Shown one piece after another: positions 34,587 to 42,458 of a DNA stretch of 47,343 nt (position 1 is its first letter; every line of letters begins with the position of its first letter). The position numbers and the translations under genes were made by a program. Source of the stretch: Bacteroidales bacterium (GTDB lineage Bacteria; Bacteroidota; Bacteroidia; Bacteroidales; UBA10428); assembly GCA_016928305.1 (NCBI GenBank), contig JAFGKY010000109.1:1-47343 (forward strand), read 5' to 3'. The notes below the pieces were generated by a model, which saw only the letters and a list, made by a program, of their open reading frames with translations, did no database searches and was not told the origin of the DNA.

Positions 34587-35702
34587 ATGCATCAAAAATC
34601 CATTAACGAATTGCTGGATCTATACCTGAACCACCAGCTGAACCAAGAACAACAACAGGAATTATTCAATCGTATCAATAAAGAACAGGACCATGAACAG
34701 GTCACAGCCTGGTTTCAACGGATATGGGATGAAATCCCTCTTACGAAATCCGATAAAAGTTCAGAAATCACTTTTTCAAAGCTGAAACGGAAACTTGGCC
34801 TGAAAGATGTAGTCTCACATTCCAGCCTGTCTGTTTCTGAATCATTTAGTTCACGTAACGCTCATACCTGGTTGACAACACTTTCCCGGTATGCTGCCGT
34901 ATTCCTGCTTGCATTTGGTCTGGCCTGGCTGGTACTTCATCCGGAGAAGTCCTCATACCTGCCCCGCGCATCAAAAGTCAATGTGTTTTCCGTGCCGAAC
35001 GGATCAAAGGCTTACCTGACACTGGAAGACGGTACACAGATATGGCTGAATTGTGGTAGTAAAATCACTTATAAGGATTTCTCCGATGCCCCCGATCGTG
35101 AAGTATTTCTGGAGGGGGAGGCCTTTTTTGATGTAACCCGGGACAACAAAAGGCCTTTTGTGGTAAACACTTCATACCTTAAACTGAAAGTCCTTGGAAC
35201 CCGGTTCAACGTGAAATCATATCCATCCGAGAAGATCGCTGAAACCATCCTGGTTTCAGGTAAATTGCAGATAGAAGAGGTGAGGTCCTCTTTTACCACC
35301 GGGAAGATCATTACACTTGAACCCAATCAGAAAGCAACTTTTTATGGTGAAACCGGGAAACTGAAGTTAGATAGAAGAACAAAGGATATTCAGGAAAATA
35401 GGAGAATGCCGGTTAAACAACAGGTAATTGAAACCGTGAATCCCGAACTTTATACTTCATGGAAGGACGAGAAACTGATATTCACGAATGAACGACTTGA
35501 AAGTCTGGTTGTTAAAATGGAAAGGTGGTACAATGTCAACATCACATTAAAAGATACGCTGCTGAAAAATTACCGGTATACCGGAAAATTTGAGAAAGAG
35601 AGTATTGAGCAGGCATTGAAAGCCTTAAAGCTCGCAACTCCGCTGGAATACCAAATCGATAAGAACAATATCACATTATATCTGTCAGAAAAAAACAAAT
35701 AA
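34587..35702 (+). CDS. FecR-family anti-sigma factor
   Basis: This 371-residue protein has a cytoplasmic N-terminal region (about 1-95) that would hold the sigma factor and one membrane segment (about 101-118, AVFLLAFGLAWLVLH). A periplasmic FecR domain (about 125-225; VPNGSKAYLTLEDGTQIWLN) is followed by a C-terminal DUF4974 domain (about 290-368; LIFTNERLESLVVKMERWYNV). In this system the periplasmic part contacts the STN domain of the neighbouring SusC, and ligand uptake leads to release of the sigma factor. Order and orientation fit the standard sigma/anti-sigma/SusC/SusD arrangement. Confidence 0.94.
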   Translation: MHQKSINELLDLYLNHQLNQEQQQELFNRINKEQDHEQVTAWFQRIWDEIPLTKSDKSSEITFSKLKRKLGLKDVVSHSSLSVSESFSSRNAHTWLTTLSRYAAVFLLAFGLAWLVLHPEKSSYLPRASKVNVFSVPNGSKAYLTLEDGTQIWLNCGSKITYKDFSDAPDREVFLEGEAFFDVTRDNKRPFVVNTSYLKLKVLGTRFNVKSYPSEKIAETILVSGKLQIEEVRSSFTTGKIITLEPNQKATFYGETGKLKLDRRTKDIQENRRMPVKQQVIETVNPELYTSWKDEKLIFTNERLESLVVKMERWYNVNITLKDTLLKNYRYTGKFEKESIEQALKALKLATPLEYQIDKNNITLYLSEKNK

Positions 35703-35753
35703 TTATTAACTTCTGCTCAATAAGAATAATATGACATAGCAATGGAACAACAC

Positions 35754-35789
35754 AAAAAAAATCGGAAAATGTGACAGCATTTTCCGATT
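35754..35789 (-). terminator. Minus-strand intrinsic terminator between anti-sigma and susC
   Basis: AATCGGAAAAT (35760-35770) pairs perfectly with ATTTTCCGATT (35779-35789). Eight A (35754-35761) flank the left side, which become a T-run only on the minus strand. The plus strand has no U-tract after the stem. No minus-strand protein gene lies nearby to need it. Confidence 0.7.
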
Positions 35790-35817
35790 ATGAAATTTAC
35801 GGCTTATTCGTGAAACT

Positions 35818-35849
35818 CAAATTTCAAAAACGCAGTGCATTGAAATTTG
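35818..35849. promoter_or_regulatory. 10-bp inverted repeat in the susC leader region
   Basis: CAAATTTCAA and TTGAAATTTG are perfect reverse complements separated by 12 bases. It could be an operator or an RNA stem, and it lies inside the predicted antisense RNA. I cannot tell these apart from sequence. Confidence 0.55.
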
Positions 35850-35926
35850 TAAGTTGAACAATCCCGCCGAAGGCGGAGGGTTTCATACCCGTGGTTAACA
35901 AATAAACCTTAAACCTGAACAAATCT

Positions 35927-38900
35927 ATGAAAAAACCTGATAAACCGTGCATGTTGAAGTGTATTCTTTGCACAAGAAAAACTTTCCTAATTATGAAACT
36001 AACAGCTATCTTGTTATTGTTTGGTGTTCTGCATTCTACTGCAGTCACTTTTTCACAATCGGCCAGGTTATCCCTGGCCATGAAAGATACTCCGGTTTCG
36101 CTTGTTTTTCAGGAAATCGAAAAACAGACGGACTTCCGGTTTCTTTACAGGAATGAAATGGTGGAAGATCAGATCGTATCGGTCAATGCCAGCAATCTTC
36201 CCATTGAAAACATTCTTGATATGACCTTGAAAAACAGTAAGGTCGAATACAAGATCCTGGACAACAACCTGATTGTCATCACGCCCACGAAAGAAAGCAT
36301 GCTTGCACAACCGTTGCAGGTAAAGGGTGTGGTTTCCTCAGCTACCGACAAATCACCATTACCTGGTGTGAATGTAGTTGAAAAGGGAACACAAAACGGA
36401 ACCGTGACCGATGCCAACGGACGTTATACCATTACCCTGAGTGATCCTGATGCTGTTCTGGTATTCTCCTTTGTCGGTTACCTGACTGAGGAGATAAGTG
36501 TATCCGGAAAAACTGCCATTGATCTGGTTCTGGTGGAGGATATCCAGAGTCTCGAGGAGGTTGTGGTGGTCGGCTATGGTGTATCGAAGAAAAGTGATCT
36601 GACCACTGCGAGTATTTCGGTTACCGGTGAAGATATAAAAAGCAACATCAGCGCCAACATTGACCAGGCGTTGCAGGGACGGGCCGCAGGTGTGACAGCC
36701 GTTTACACATCGGGACAACCGGGTTCTTCCATGTCAATACGGATTCGTGGACAGGGCACTTTAAGAGCACAGGCTTCGGAACCGCTTTATGTCATTGATG
36801 GCGTGCCTGTTCAGAATGTCAGCCAGAGCGGTCACGATGTCGGATTGGGTGATGCACTCGGTAACGGATCTATACAGGCATTTTCCGGTTTATCCAGCAT
36901 AAACCCGAATGACATTCTTTCCATGGAAATTCTGAAAGATGCTTCCGCAACCTCTATATACGGTTCCCGGGGTGCGAATGGCGTCGTGTTGATCACAACC
37001 AAAAGCGGTAAAAGCGGCGAAGCAAAATTCTCATACGAGGGGTTGTATGGCATACAGAAACAGGTAAGTCGAATTGATATGATGAATCTGCGGGAATTTG
37101 CACAGTACAGTACCGACTGGGCGTCGGAAACGAGTGGCCGGGATCCCCGTCTTGAATTTCAGGACCCTTCCTTGCTGGGAGAAGGAACTGACTGGCAGAA
37201 TGCCCTGTTCAGGACAGCCCCCATGCAGAGCCACCAGCTTAGCGCCCAGGGGGGGACGGAAAAGGCGACCTATTATATATCCGCGGGCTATTTTGACCAG
37301 GAAGGGACCCTGGTAGGTACTGATTTTAACCGTTTCAGTGCCCGTGTAAACATTGATGCAAACCTTAAAAAATGGCTGAAACTTGGTACCCGGATCCTTT
37401 ATGCAAGGACCACGGATAATCTGACCTTAAACAACAGCACCGAAGGGATCATCAGCGTTGCACTGCGTACAACTCCTGATGTTCCGGTTAAAAATGTCGA
37501 CGGAACATGGGCAGGACTGCAATACGAGGGTGCTCCGAGCGTAATAAATCCGATAGCCAAGGCACTGGACGAAACAAACATATTGAAAAAGAACGATCTG
37601 AACGCTAATTTTTTTGCCGATGTCACTTTCCTTAAAGGTCTTGTATTGCGTTCGGAAATCGGAGGCAATATAGGCCTTTCGAATGCCTATCACTTTGTGC
37701 CGACTTACGAGTATGGCAGCCTGGTCAACAGTACCAACACTTCCACCAGACAATATAACCAGAACTATTTCTGGCAGGTAAAGAATTACCTGACTTACTC
37801 GGGAAAAATCAGTATGCACAATTACACACTTATGATCGGTCAGGAAGCTTCTGAATACCGGTGGGAATACCTGAGAGGGGCAAGCAACGGACTTACCAGC
37901 AATGATATTGAGGAACCGGGACTCGGAGAACAGAGTAGCATGACTATTGGATCAGGTCATGGCAGCGGTTCCCTGGCTTCATTTTTTGCCCGTGCCAATT
38001 ACTCCTTTAATGATAAATATTATCTGACATACACCTTCCGGTATGATGGTTCATCCAATTTCGGCCCGGAGAACCGGTGGGCACCTTTTCATGCCGTTTC
38101 GGCCTCATGGAGGGTAACCAATGAACCGTTTATGGAAGGCATCAAATCAGTTTTAAATGACTTCAAAATACGCGCCGGATGGGGACAGACCGGTAACCAG
38201 GACATAGGAGGATACCGCTGGGGGGCCTCCATTATAAAAATGCCATCAAACCTTGGCCAGGGTTTCCGGCAGTCGAATATTGCAAATCCTTATATCACCT
38301 GGGAAGATCAGGAACAGATTAACATTGGTTTTGATCTGAGCTTCTTTACCAGCCGTATTGGATTGGTTATCGATTTATACGATAAAACTTCAACCAATAT
38401 GCTGATGGACATGCAATTGCCTTCGTACATGGGAACCAGTGGTAACGCTTCGATCCGCCTGAATCCTCCTATGGGCAATTTCGGAAAGATTCAGAACCGC
38501 GGCCTGGAAATTTCACTGAATACACGACCGCTGGTTGGTAAATTTCAATGGGAGAACGACCTGCAACTAACATTCAACAAAAACAAACTGCTCGGTCTGA
38601 ATGAAACCCCTGCCGCTCATATCGAGGGATACGGGCAATGGACCGACCTTGTCAGCCTGACGGAAATCGGTGACCCGCTGTACAATTTTTACGGATATAA
38701 GGTCGTGGGTGTGTATCAGGATAAGGAGGATATTTTAAACAGTCCGAGAACAAAGGCATATCCCGATGACAGTAATTTTAAACGCACCACTGTATGGCCG
38801 GGTGATCTGAAATTTGCTGACTTGTCAGGTCCCGATGGAGTACCCGACAGTGTGATCGATGAATACGACAGGACAAATATCGGATCTCCGCTGCCGAAAT

Positions 38901-39490
38901 TCACCTTTGGTTTCAATAATACCTTTCGTTATAAAGATATTGAGCTCACCGTTTATATAAATGGTTCATACGGCAACAAGCTTATGAATTATGTAGGAAG
39001 GAACCTAAGCGGCATGGACAATATGTGGAGCAACCAGCTTCAGACCGCAGTTGACCGTGCAAAACTTGAACCGGTTGATCCCGACAAAGTGTATCCTTAT
39101 GTGAATGAATCAGGAACGACGATCAGTAACTGGTTTGACGATATCGACAACGTGCGTGTAAAGAATCCGGAAGCTACTGTACCGCGTGCCGTTGCGGGAG
39201 ACCCGAACGAAAACATGCGCATATCCGACCGGTATATCGAAGACGGTTCGTACCTGAGGGTAAAGAATATTATGCTTTCGTATTATATACCCGGAAAATT
39301 TTTGAAAAAAACCGGTATCTCTCTTCTGCGGGTATATGCAAATCTGCAGAACATGTGGACATTCACGAACTATACGGGACTGGATCCTGAAATTGGTGCC
39401 AGCCAGGCAAACGACAATGTATTCGGACTTGACAACGGCAGGTATCCGGCTTCACGAATTTATGCCTTTGGGTTAAATATTACTTTTTAA
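35927..39490 (+). CDS. SusC-family TonB-dependent transporter with STN signalling domain
   Basis: This 1187-residue protein has a long signal region (about 1-44, hydrophobic MKLTAILLLFGVLHSTAV) and an STN domain (about 47-121; LAMKDTPVSLVFQEIEKQTD). A carboxypeptidase-regulatory-like domain follows (about 130-205), and then SLEEVVVVGYG, a plug (about 225-340) and a beta-barrel ending LNITF. The STN domain is the part that signals to FecR-like anti-sigma factors, which fits the neighbours 34587 and 33859. It imports oligosaccharides, probably beta-glucan fragments given the GH9 gene downstream. The start at 35927 gives the extended N-terminus typical of this subgroup. susD follows after 12 bases. 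Confidence 0.96.
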   Translation: MKKPDKPCMLKCILCTRKTFLIMKLTAILLLFGVLHSTAVTFSQSARLSLAMKDTPVSLVFQEIEKQTDFRFLYRNEMVEDQIVSVNASNLPIENILDMTLKNSKVEYKILDNNLIVITPTKESMLAQPLQVKGVVSSATDKSPLPGVNVVEKGTQNGTVTDANGRYTITLSDPDAVLVFSFVGYLTEEISVSGKTAIDLVLVEDIQSLEEVVVVGYGVSKKSDLTTASISVTGEDIKSNISANIDQALQGRAAGVTAVYTSGQPGSSMSIRIRGQGTLRAQASEPLYVIDGVPVQNVSQSGHDVGLGDALGNGSIQAFSGLSSINPNDILSMEILKDASATSIYGSRGANGVVLITTKSGKSGEAKFSYEGLYGIQKQVSRIDMMNLREFAQYSTDWASETSGRDPRLEFQDPSLLGEGTDWQNALFRTAPMQSHQLSAQGGTEKATYYISAGYFDQEGTLVGTDFNRFSARVNIDANLKKWLKLGTRILYARTTDNLTLNNSTEGIISVALRTTPDVPVKNVDGTWAGLQYEGAPSVINPIAKALDETNILKKNDLNANFFADVTFLKGLVLRSEIGGNIGLSNAYHFVPTYEYGSLVNSTNTSTRQYNQNYFWQVKNYLTYSGKISMHNYTLMIGQEASEYRWEYLRGASNGLTSNDIEEPGLGEQSSMTIGSGHGSGSLASFFARANYSFNDKYYLTYTFRYDGSSNFGPENRWAPFHAVSASWRVTNEPFMEGIKSVLNDFKIRAGWGQTGNQDIGGYRWGASIIKMPSNLGQGFRQSNIANPYITWEDQEQINIGFDLSFFTSRIGLVIDLYDKTSTNMLMDMQLPSYMGTSGNASIRLNPPMGNFGKIQNRGLEISLNTRPLVGKFQWENDLQLTFNKNKLLGLNETPAAHIEGYGQWTDLVSLTEIGDPLYNFYGYKVVGVYQDKEDILNSPRTKAYPDDSNFKRTTVWPGDLKFADLSGPDGVPDSVIDEYDRTNIGSPLPKFTFGFNNTFRYKDIELTVYINGSYGNKLMNYVGRNLSGMDNMWSNQLQTAVDRAKLEPVDPDKVYPYVNESGTTISNWFDDIDNVRVKNPEATVPRAVAGDPNENMRISDRYIEDGSYLRVKNIMLSYYIPGKFLKKTGISLLRVYANLQNMWTFTNYTGLDPEIGASQANDNVFGLDNGRYPASRIYAFGLNITF

Positions 39491-39502
39491 CTATTGAATA
39501 CC

Positions 39503-41203
39503 ATGAATACAAAGAAGAATTCCAACTATATCCGCCTGTTGGCATTTGTTGCGATTGTTGTTATTGCAGGCGCCTGCGAAGAATTTCTCGACCGTCCGAC
39601 AGAAGATGCCTATACCATAGACAGCTTTTACAAAACAGATGAACAATGTTTCCAGGCGGCGAATGTACTGTACAACGCTCCCTGGTACGATTTTCAACGG
39701 GGCTGGGTTAAGATCGGCGATGTAATGGCCGGTAACGTATTTTACGGTACGGATAACGTATACCAGGCATTTATTCTGACATCTTCCAACGAAGACCTGG
39801 CGAATGCCTCCAATTCCCTGTGGCTCGTTAACGGTCATTGTAATTCCGTAATCGAAAACATTGCCACAAAAGCAGGCAGCGATGTCAGCCAGACCACAAA
39901 GAATACGGTTACCGGTGAGGCCATGATATGGAAGGCCATGGCTTATTTCTACCTGGTTCGCTGCTGGGGAGCCATACCCATTGTTCACAGCAACAGTGAG
40001 ATAATCGGACAAGGCACTGCTAACCAACTGAGAAGAAACCGGGTGGAGGATGTATATGAATATGTTATCCGTACGATAAACAAAGCTATAACATTGCTTC
40101 CTGAAGTTAATAATGCGGGCAGGATAAACAGGTATTCCGCCTATGCCTTGCTGGCAAAAGTGTACCTTACCCGTTCAGGATTGAACCAGAGCGGCACCCG
40201 TAACCAGGATGATCTTGATAAAGCGAAGGAATACGCGGAAAAAGTTATCAATGAAAGTGGTTCCACGCTTGAGCCGGTGTATAGCAATCTATTCCGTATC
40301 TCAACCGGAAACCGGAATCCTGAAAACCTGTTATCCTGGCATTGGGTTGCATCTGATCAGTGGTGTTCCCAGAATTCAGAACAGTCGGATCTTGCCCTGA
40401 ATAATTTTACAGGCCTCGCGGATTCATGGGGCACATGGGTCGGTCCAACCATTGACCTTCAGCGTCTTTTTGGCGATACGGCAAACAGTCTTACGCGAGT
40501 TGATACAGATGCCAGGCGCAAAGCGACCATGATGATGTACGGCGACTATTATCCCTATTTCTGGAGAAACAAGGGCGGCTTTACAGCAACCTGGGATGAT
40601 AATGACAATGTTGCAGGCGCTATTTTTGCCTGCGGTACCGGCGCCAATTGTGTTAAACATATTGTGGGGAACACCGAAGACCATACGGCTGAATACGGCT
40701 CGGCATCACGGCGCATGGCCACCAGCCTGTCAACCCACCTGATACGGCTGGCCGATATTTACCTTATTTATGCGGAGGCTGTTTTGGGAAATAATGAAGT
40801 AACCACTGATGCCGAGGCTCTTCGCCTGTTCAACCTGGTGAAGAAAAGAAGCATACCCACAGCTGCGGATGTGACATCGCTGACCTTCGAACAGATCTTT
40901 AATGAACGCAGGCTTGAGCTGGCATGCGAAGGCGACAACTGGTACGACTTTGTGCGCCTGCACTATTATAAGCCTGATCTGGCAAAAGAATGGCTCAACA
41001 GGCAGGAAAGAGGAACTTTTAATAATTTGAAGGAGTTTTATAAAGGCAATGTGACCCAGGAAGACGTAACGCTGAATTCCTTCAACGTGAATATTACGGA
41101 TGACAGCAAATTCTCCCTGCCGTTTCCGGACGTGGATATTACTATGAACAAACACCTTATGGAAGATCCTGTTCCGTTTGATTTCAGTTCCATAGGATAT
41201 TGA
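39503..41203 (+). CDS. SusD-family surface glycan-binding lipoprotein
   Basis: From the ATG at 39503 the protein has 566 residues. It has a lipoprotein signal ending VIAGAC followed by EEFLDRPTEDAY, the usual SusD start. TPR-type helices and the C-terminal SusD/RagB domain (IRLADIYLIYAEAVLG, FNERRLELACEGDNWYDFVRL) are present. It pairs with the SusC at 35927 to capture oligosaccharides at the surface. A TTG three codons upstream opens the frame but the ATG gives the better signal peptide. The next gene begins after 28 bases. Confidence 0.95.
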   Translation: MNTKKNSNYIRLLAFVAIVVIAGACEEFLDRPTEDAYTIDSFYKTDEQCFQAANVLYNAPWYDFQRGWVKIGDVMAGNVFYGTDNVYQAFILTSSNEDLANASNSLWLVNGHCNSVIENIATKAGSDVSQTTKNTVTGEAMIWKAMAYFYLVRCWGAIPIVHSNSEIIGQGTANQLRRNRVEDVYEYVIRTINKAITLLPEVNNAGRINRYSAYALLAKVYLTRSGLNQSGTRNQDDLDKAKEYAEKVINESGSTLEPVYSNLFRISTGNRNPENLLSWHWVASDQWCSQNSEQSDLALNNFTGLADSWGTWVGPTIDLQRLFGDTANSLTRVDTDARRKATMMMYGDYYPYFWRNKGGFTATWDDNDNVAGAIFACGTGANCVKHIVGNTEDHTAEYGSASRRMATSLSTHLIRLADIYLIYAEAVLGNNEVTTDAEALRLFNLVKKRSIPTAADVTSLTFEQIFNERRLELACEGDNWYDFVRLHYYKPDLAKEWLNRQERGTFNNLKEFYKGNVTQEDVTLNSFNVNITDDSKFSLPFPDVDITMNKHLMEDPVPFDFSSIGY

Positions 41204-41231
41204 TTTGTATCAACCAATAAGAATACGTACT

Positions 41232-42431
41232 ATGAAAAATAGAGTGATCAAACATCAATGGACCTCAGCACTACTGTTGTCATGGATAATACTTCTTGCC
41301 GGAATACTGTTCCAGGCATGTGAAGAGAATGATTCAGAAGGGACTCCTTCCATAAGTTATATCCGGCTTACCGATCCTGCAAAATCAGATTCCATGCTTA
41401 CCGGAGCCTATATGGGGAATGTCATAGCCATTATAGGCGAAAACCTGGGCAGCGTGAAGCAGGTTTGGTTCAACGATCAGCGGGCTGTGATATATTCAAC
41501 CTTTATTACGGGCACTACTGTGATAACGCAGGTACCGACTACGGTTCCGGAAGAAGTCAACGATAAGCTGAAAATGGTCTTTGCCGATGGCAGTGAGTTG
41601 TTGTATGATTTTAAAGTTAATATACCGGCACCGGTTATCTCATCGGTAAAATGCGAATACGTGCCGGATGGTGATACCCTGGTGCTGTATGGAGACTATT
41701 TCTTCAACCCTGAAGTATTCTTTGACGGCGACCAGAAAGCCAATATTTTTAAGGTAACCAAGACACAGCTCGATATTGAAGTTCCTGCAGGTGCCGAACA
41801 GGGACCTGTTGTGGTGAAAACAAAATTCGGCAAGGTTACATCAAGCTTTATATTTCGCGACAGCCGCGGAGTCATACTGGATTTTGATACGAAGCTGGGA
41901 GCGGGATGGCGCCCGGGCAACAGGCAAAGTACCGACCCGGATGGGGTATCGGATAATTATTTGATTCTCACAGGCTCATTGGCAAGTGACTGGGACTGGA
42001 AGGATGATTACCTTGAAATGGATTTCTGGGGTCAGGCATCAGGCAATCCTGAAGGCCCGCTGTTTACAGGCGACCCGAATGATATGCTGTTTAAATTTGA
42101 AGCCAACGTGGTCAATCCCTGGTCGGGTGGCTGGATGCAGCTTATCTTCAGCCCATGGAACAATGCCGGAAATGCTGTAAACAGTGACGACAATATAGCA
42201 AGAGGAATGTGGGCTCCCTGGATGGAAACAGGGACCTATCAATCGGATGGCTGGATAACCGTTGAGATTCCATTGTCGGAATTTAAGTACGACCATACCA
42301 TGACGGCAAGTAATTTAAAGATTGAATATCCTGATAATTGCGGTAGTCTGACGATTTTCGTATGGGGTCAGGTACCCATACCTTGTGATGTCAAGATCTG
42401 TATTGATAATGTCAGGATAGTCCCGAAATAA
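41232..42431 (+). CDS. Surface glycan-binding lipoprotein with IPT/TIG domains (SGBP)
   Basis: From the ATG at 41232 the protein has 399 residues and a lipoprotein signal (LLAGILFQAC). Two IPT/TIG immunoglobulin-like domains (about 35-115 and 120-205) are followed by a C-terminal beta-sandwich (about 208-399). That part begins VILDFDTKLGAGWRPG and has exposed aromatic residues in SDWDWKDDY and NPWSGGWMQL. This resembles the xyloglucan-binding domain of Bacteroides SGBP-B. Such proteins hold polymer at the cell surface for SusC/SusD and have no catalytic role. It replaces SusE/SusF in this locus. The preceding in-frame TTG at 41205 is less likely as a start. Confidence 0.88.
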   Translation: MKNRVIKHQWTSALLLSWIILLAGILFQACEENDSEGTPSISYIRLTDPAKSDSMLTGAYMGNVIAIIGENLGSVKQVWFNDQRAVIYSTFITGTTVITQVPTTVPEEVNDKLKMVFADGSELLYDFKVNIPAPVISSVKCEYVPDGDTLVLYGDYFFNPEVFFDGDQKANIFKVTKTQLDIEVPAGAEQGPVVVKTKFGKVTSSFIFRDSRGVILDFDTKLGAGWRPGNRQSTDPDGVSDNYLILTGSLASDWDWKDDYLEMDFWGQASGNPEGPLFTGDPNDMLFKFEANVVNPWSGGWMQLIFSPWNNAGNAVNSDDNIARGMWAPWMETGTYQSDGWITVEIPLSEFKYDHTMTASNLKIEYPDNCGSLTIFVWGQVPIPCDVKICIDNVRIVPK

Positions 42432-42458
42432 TTTTAAAATTCTGAAATACAATTAGTC

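Larger units (their letters stand above)
35754..35915 (-). ncRNA. Predicted cis-antisense RNA against the susC leader
   Basis: On the minus strand CAAATCTA (35920-35927) reads TAGATTTG, an exact TAnnTTTG -7 box. The minus strand then holds a CCGCC/GGCGG stem (35864-35876), a 10-bp stem at 35818-35849, and a terminator stem ending in eight T at 35754-35789. This predicts a structured RNA of about 160 bases covering the leader of the second susC. Known Bacteroides cis-encoded antisense RNAs (DonS type) lie in this position in sigma/anti-sigma controlled loci. No good -33 box was found, so the start is uncertain. Confidence 0.4.

Noticed and set aside
35864..35876. CCGCC-GAA-GGCGG hairpin as an independent terminator
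   Set aside because: The stem is only five base pairs with no U-tract; kept only as a part of the predicted antisense RNA.
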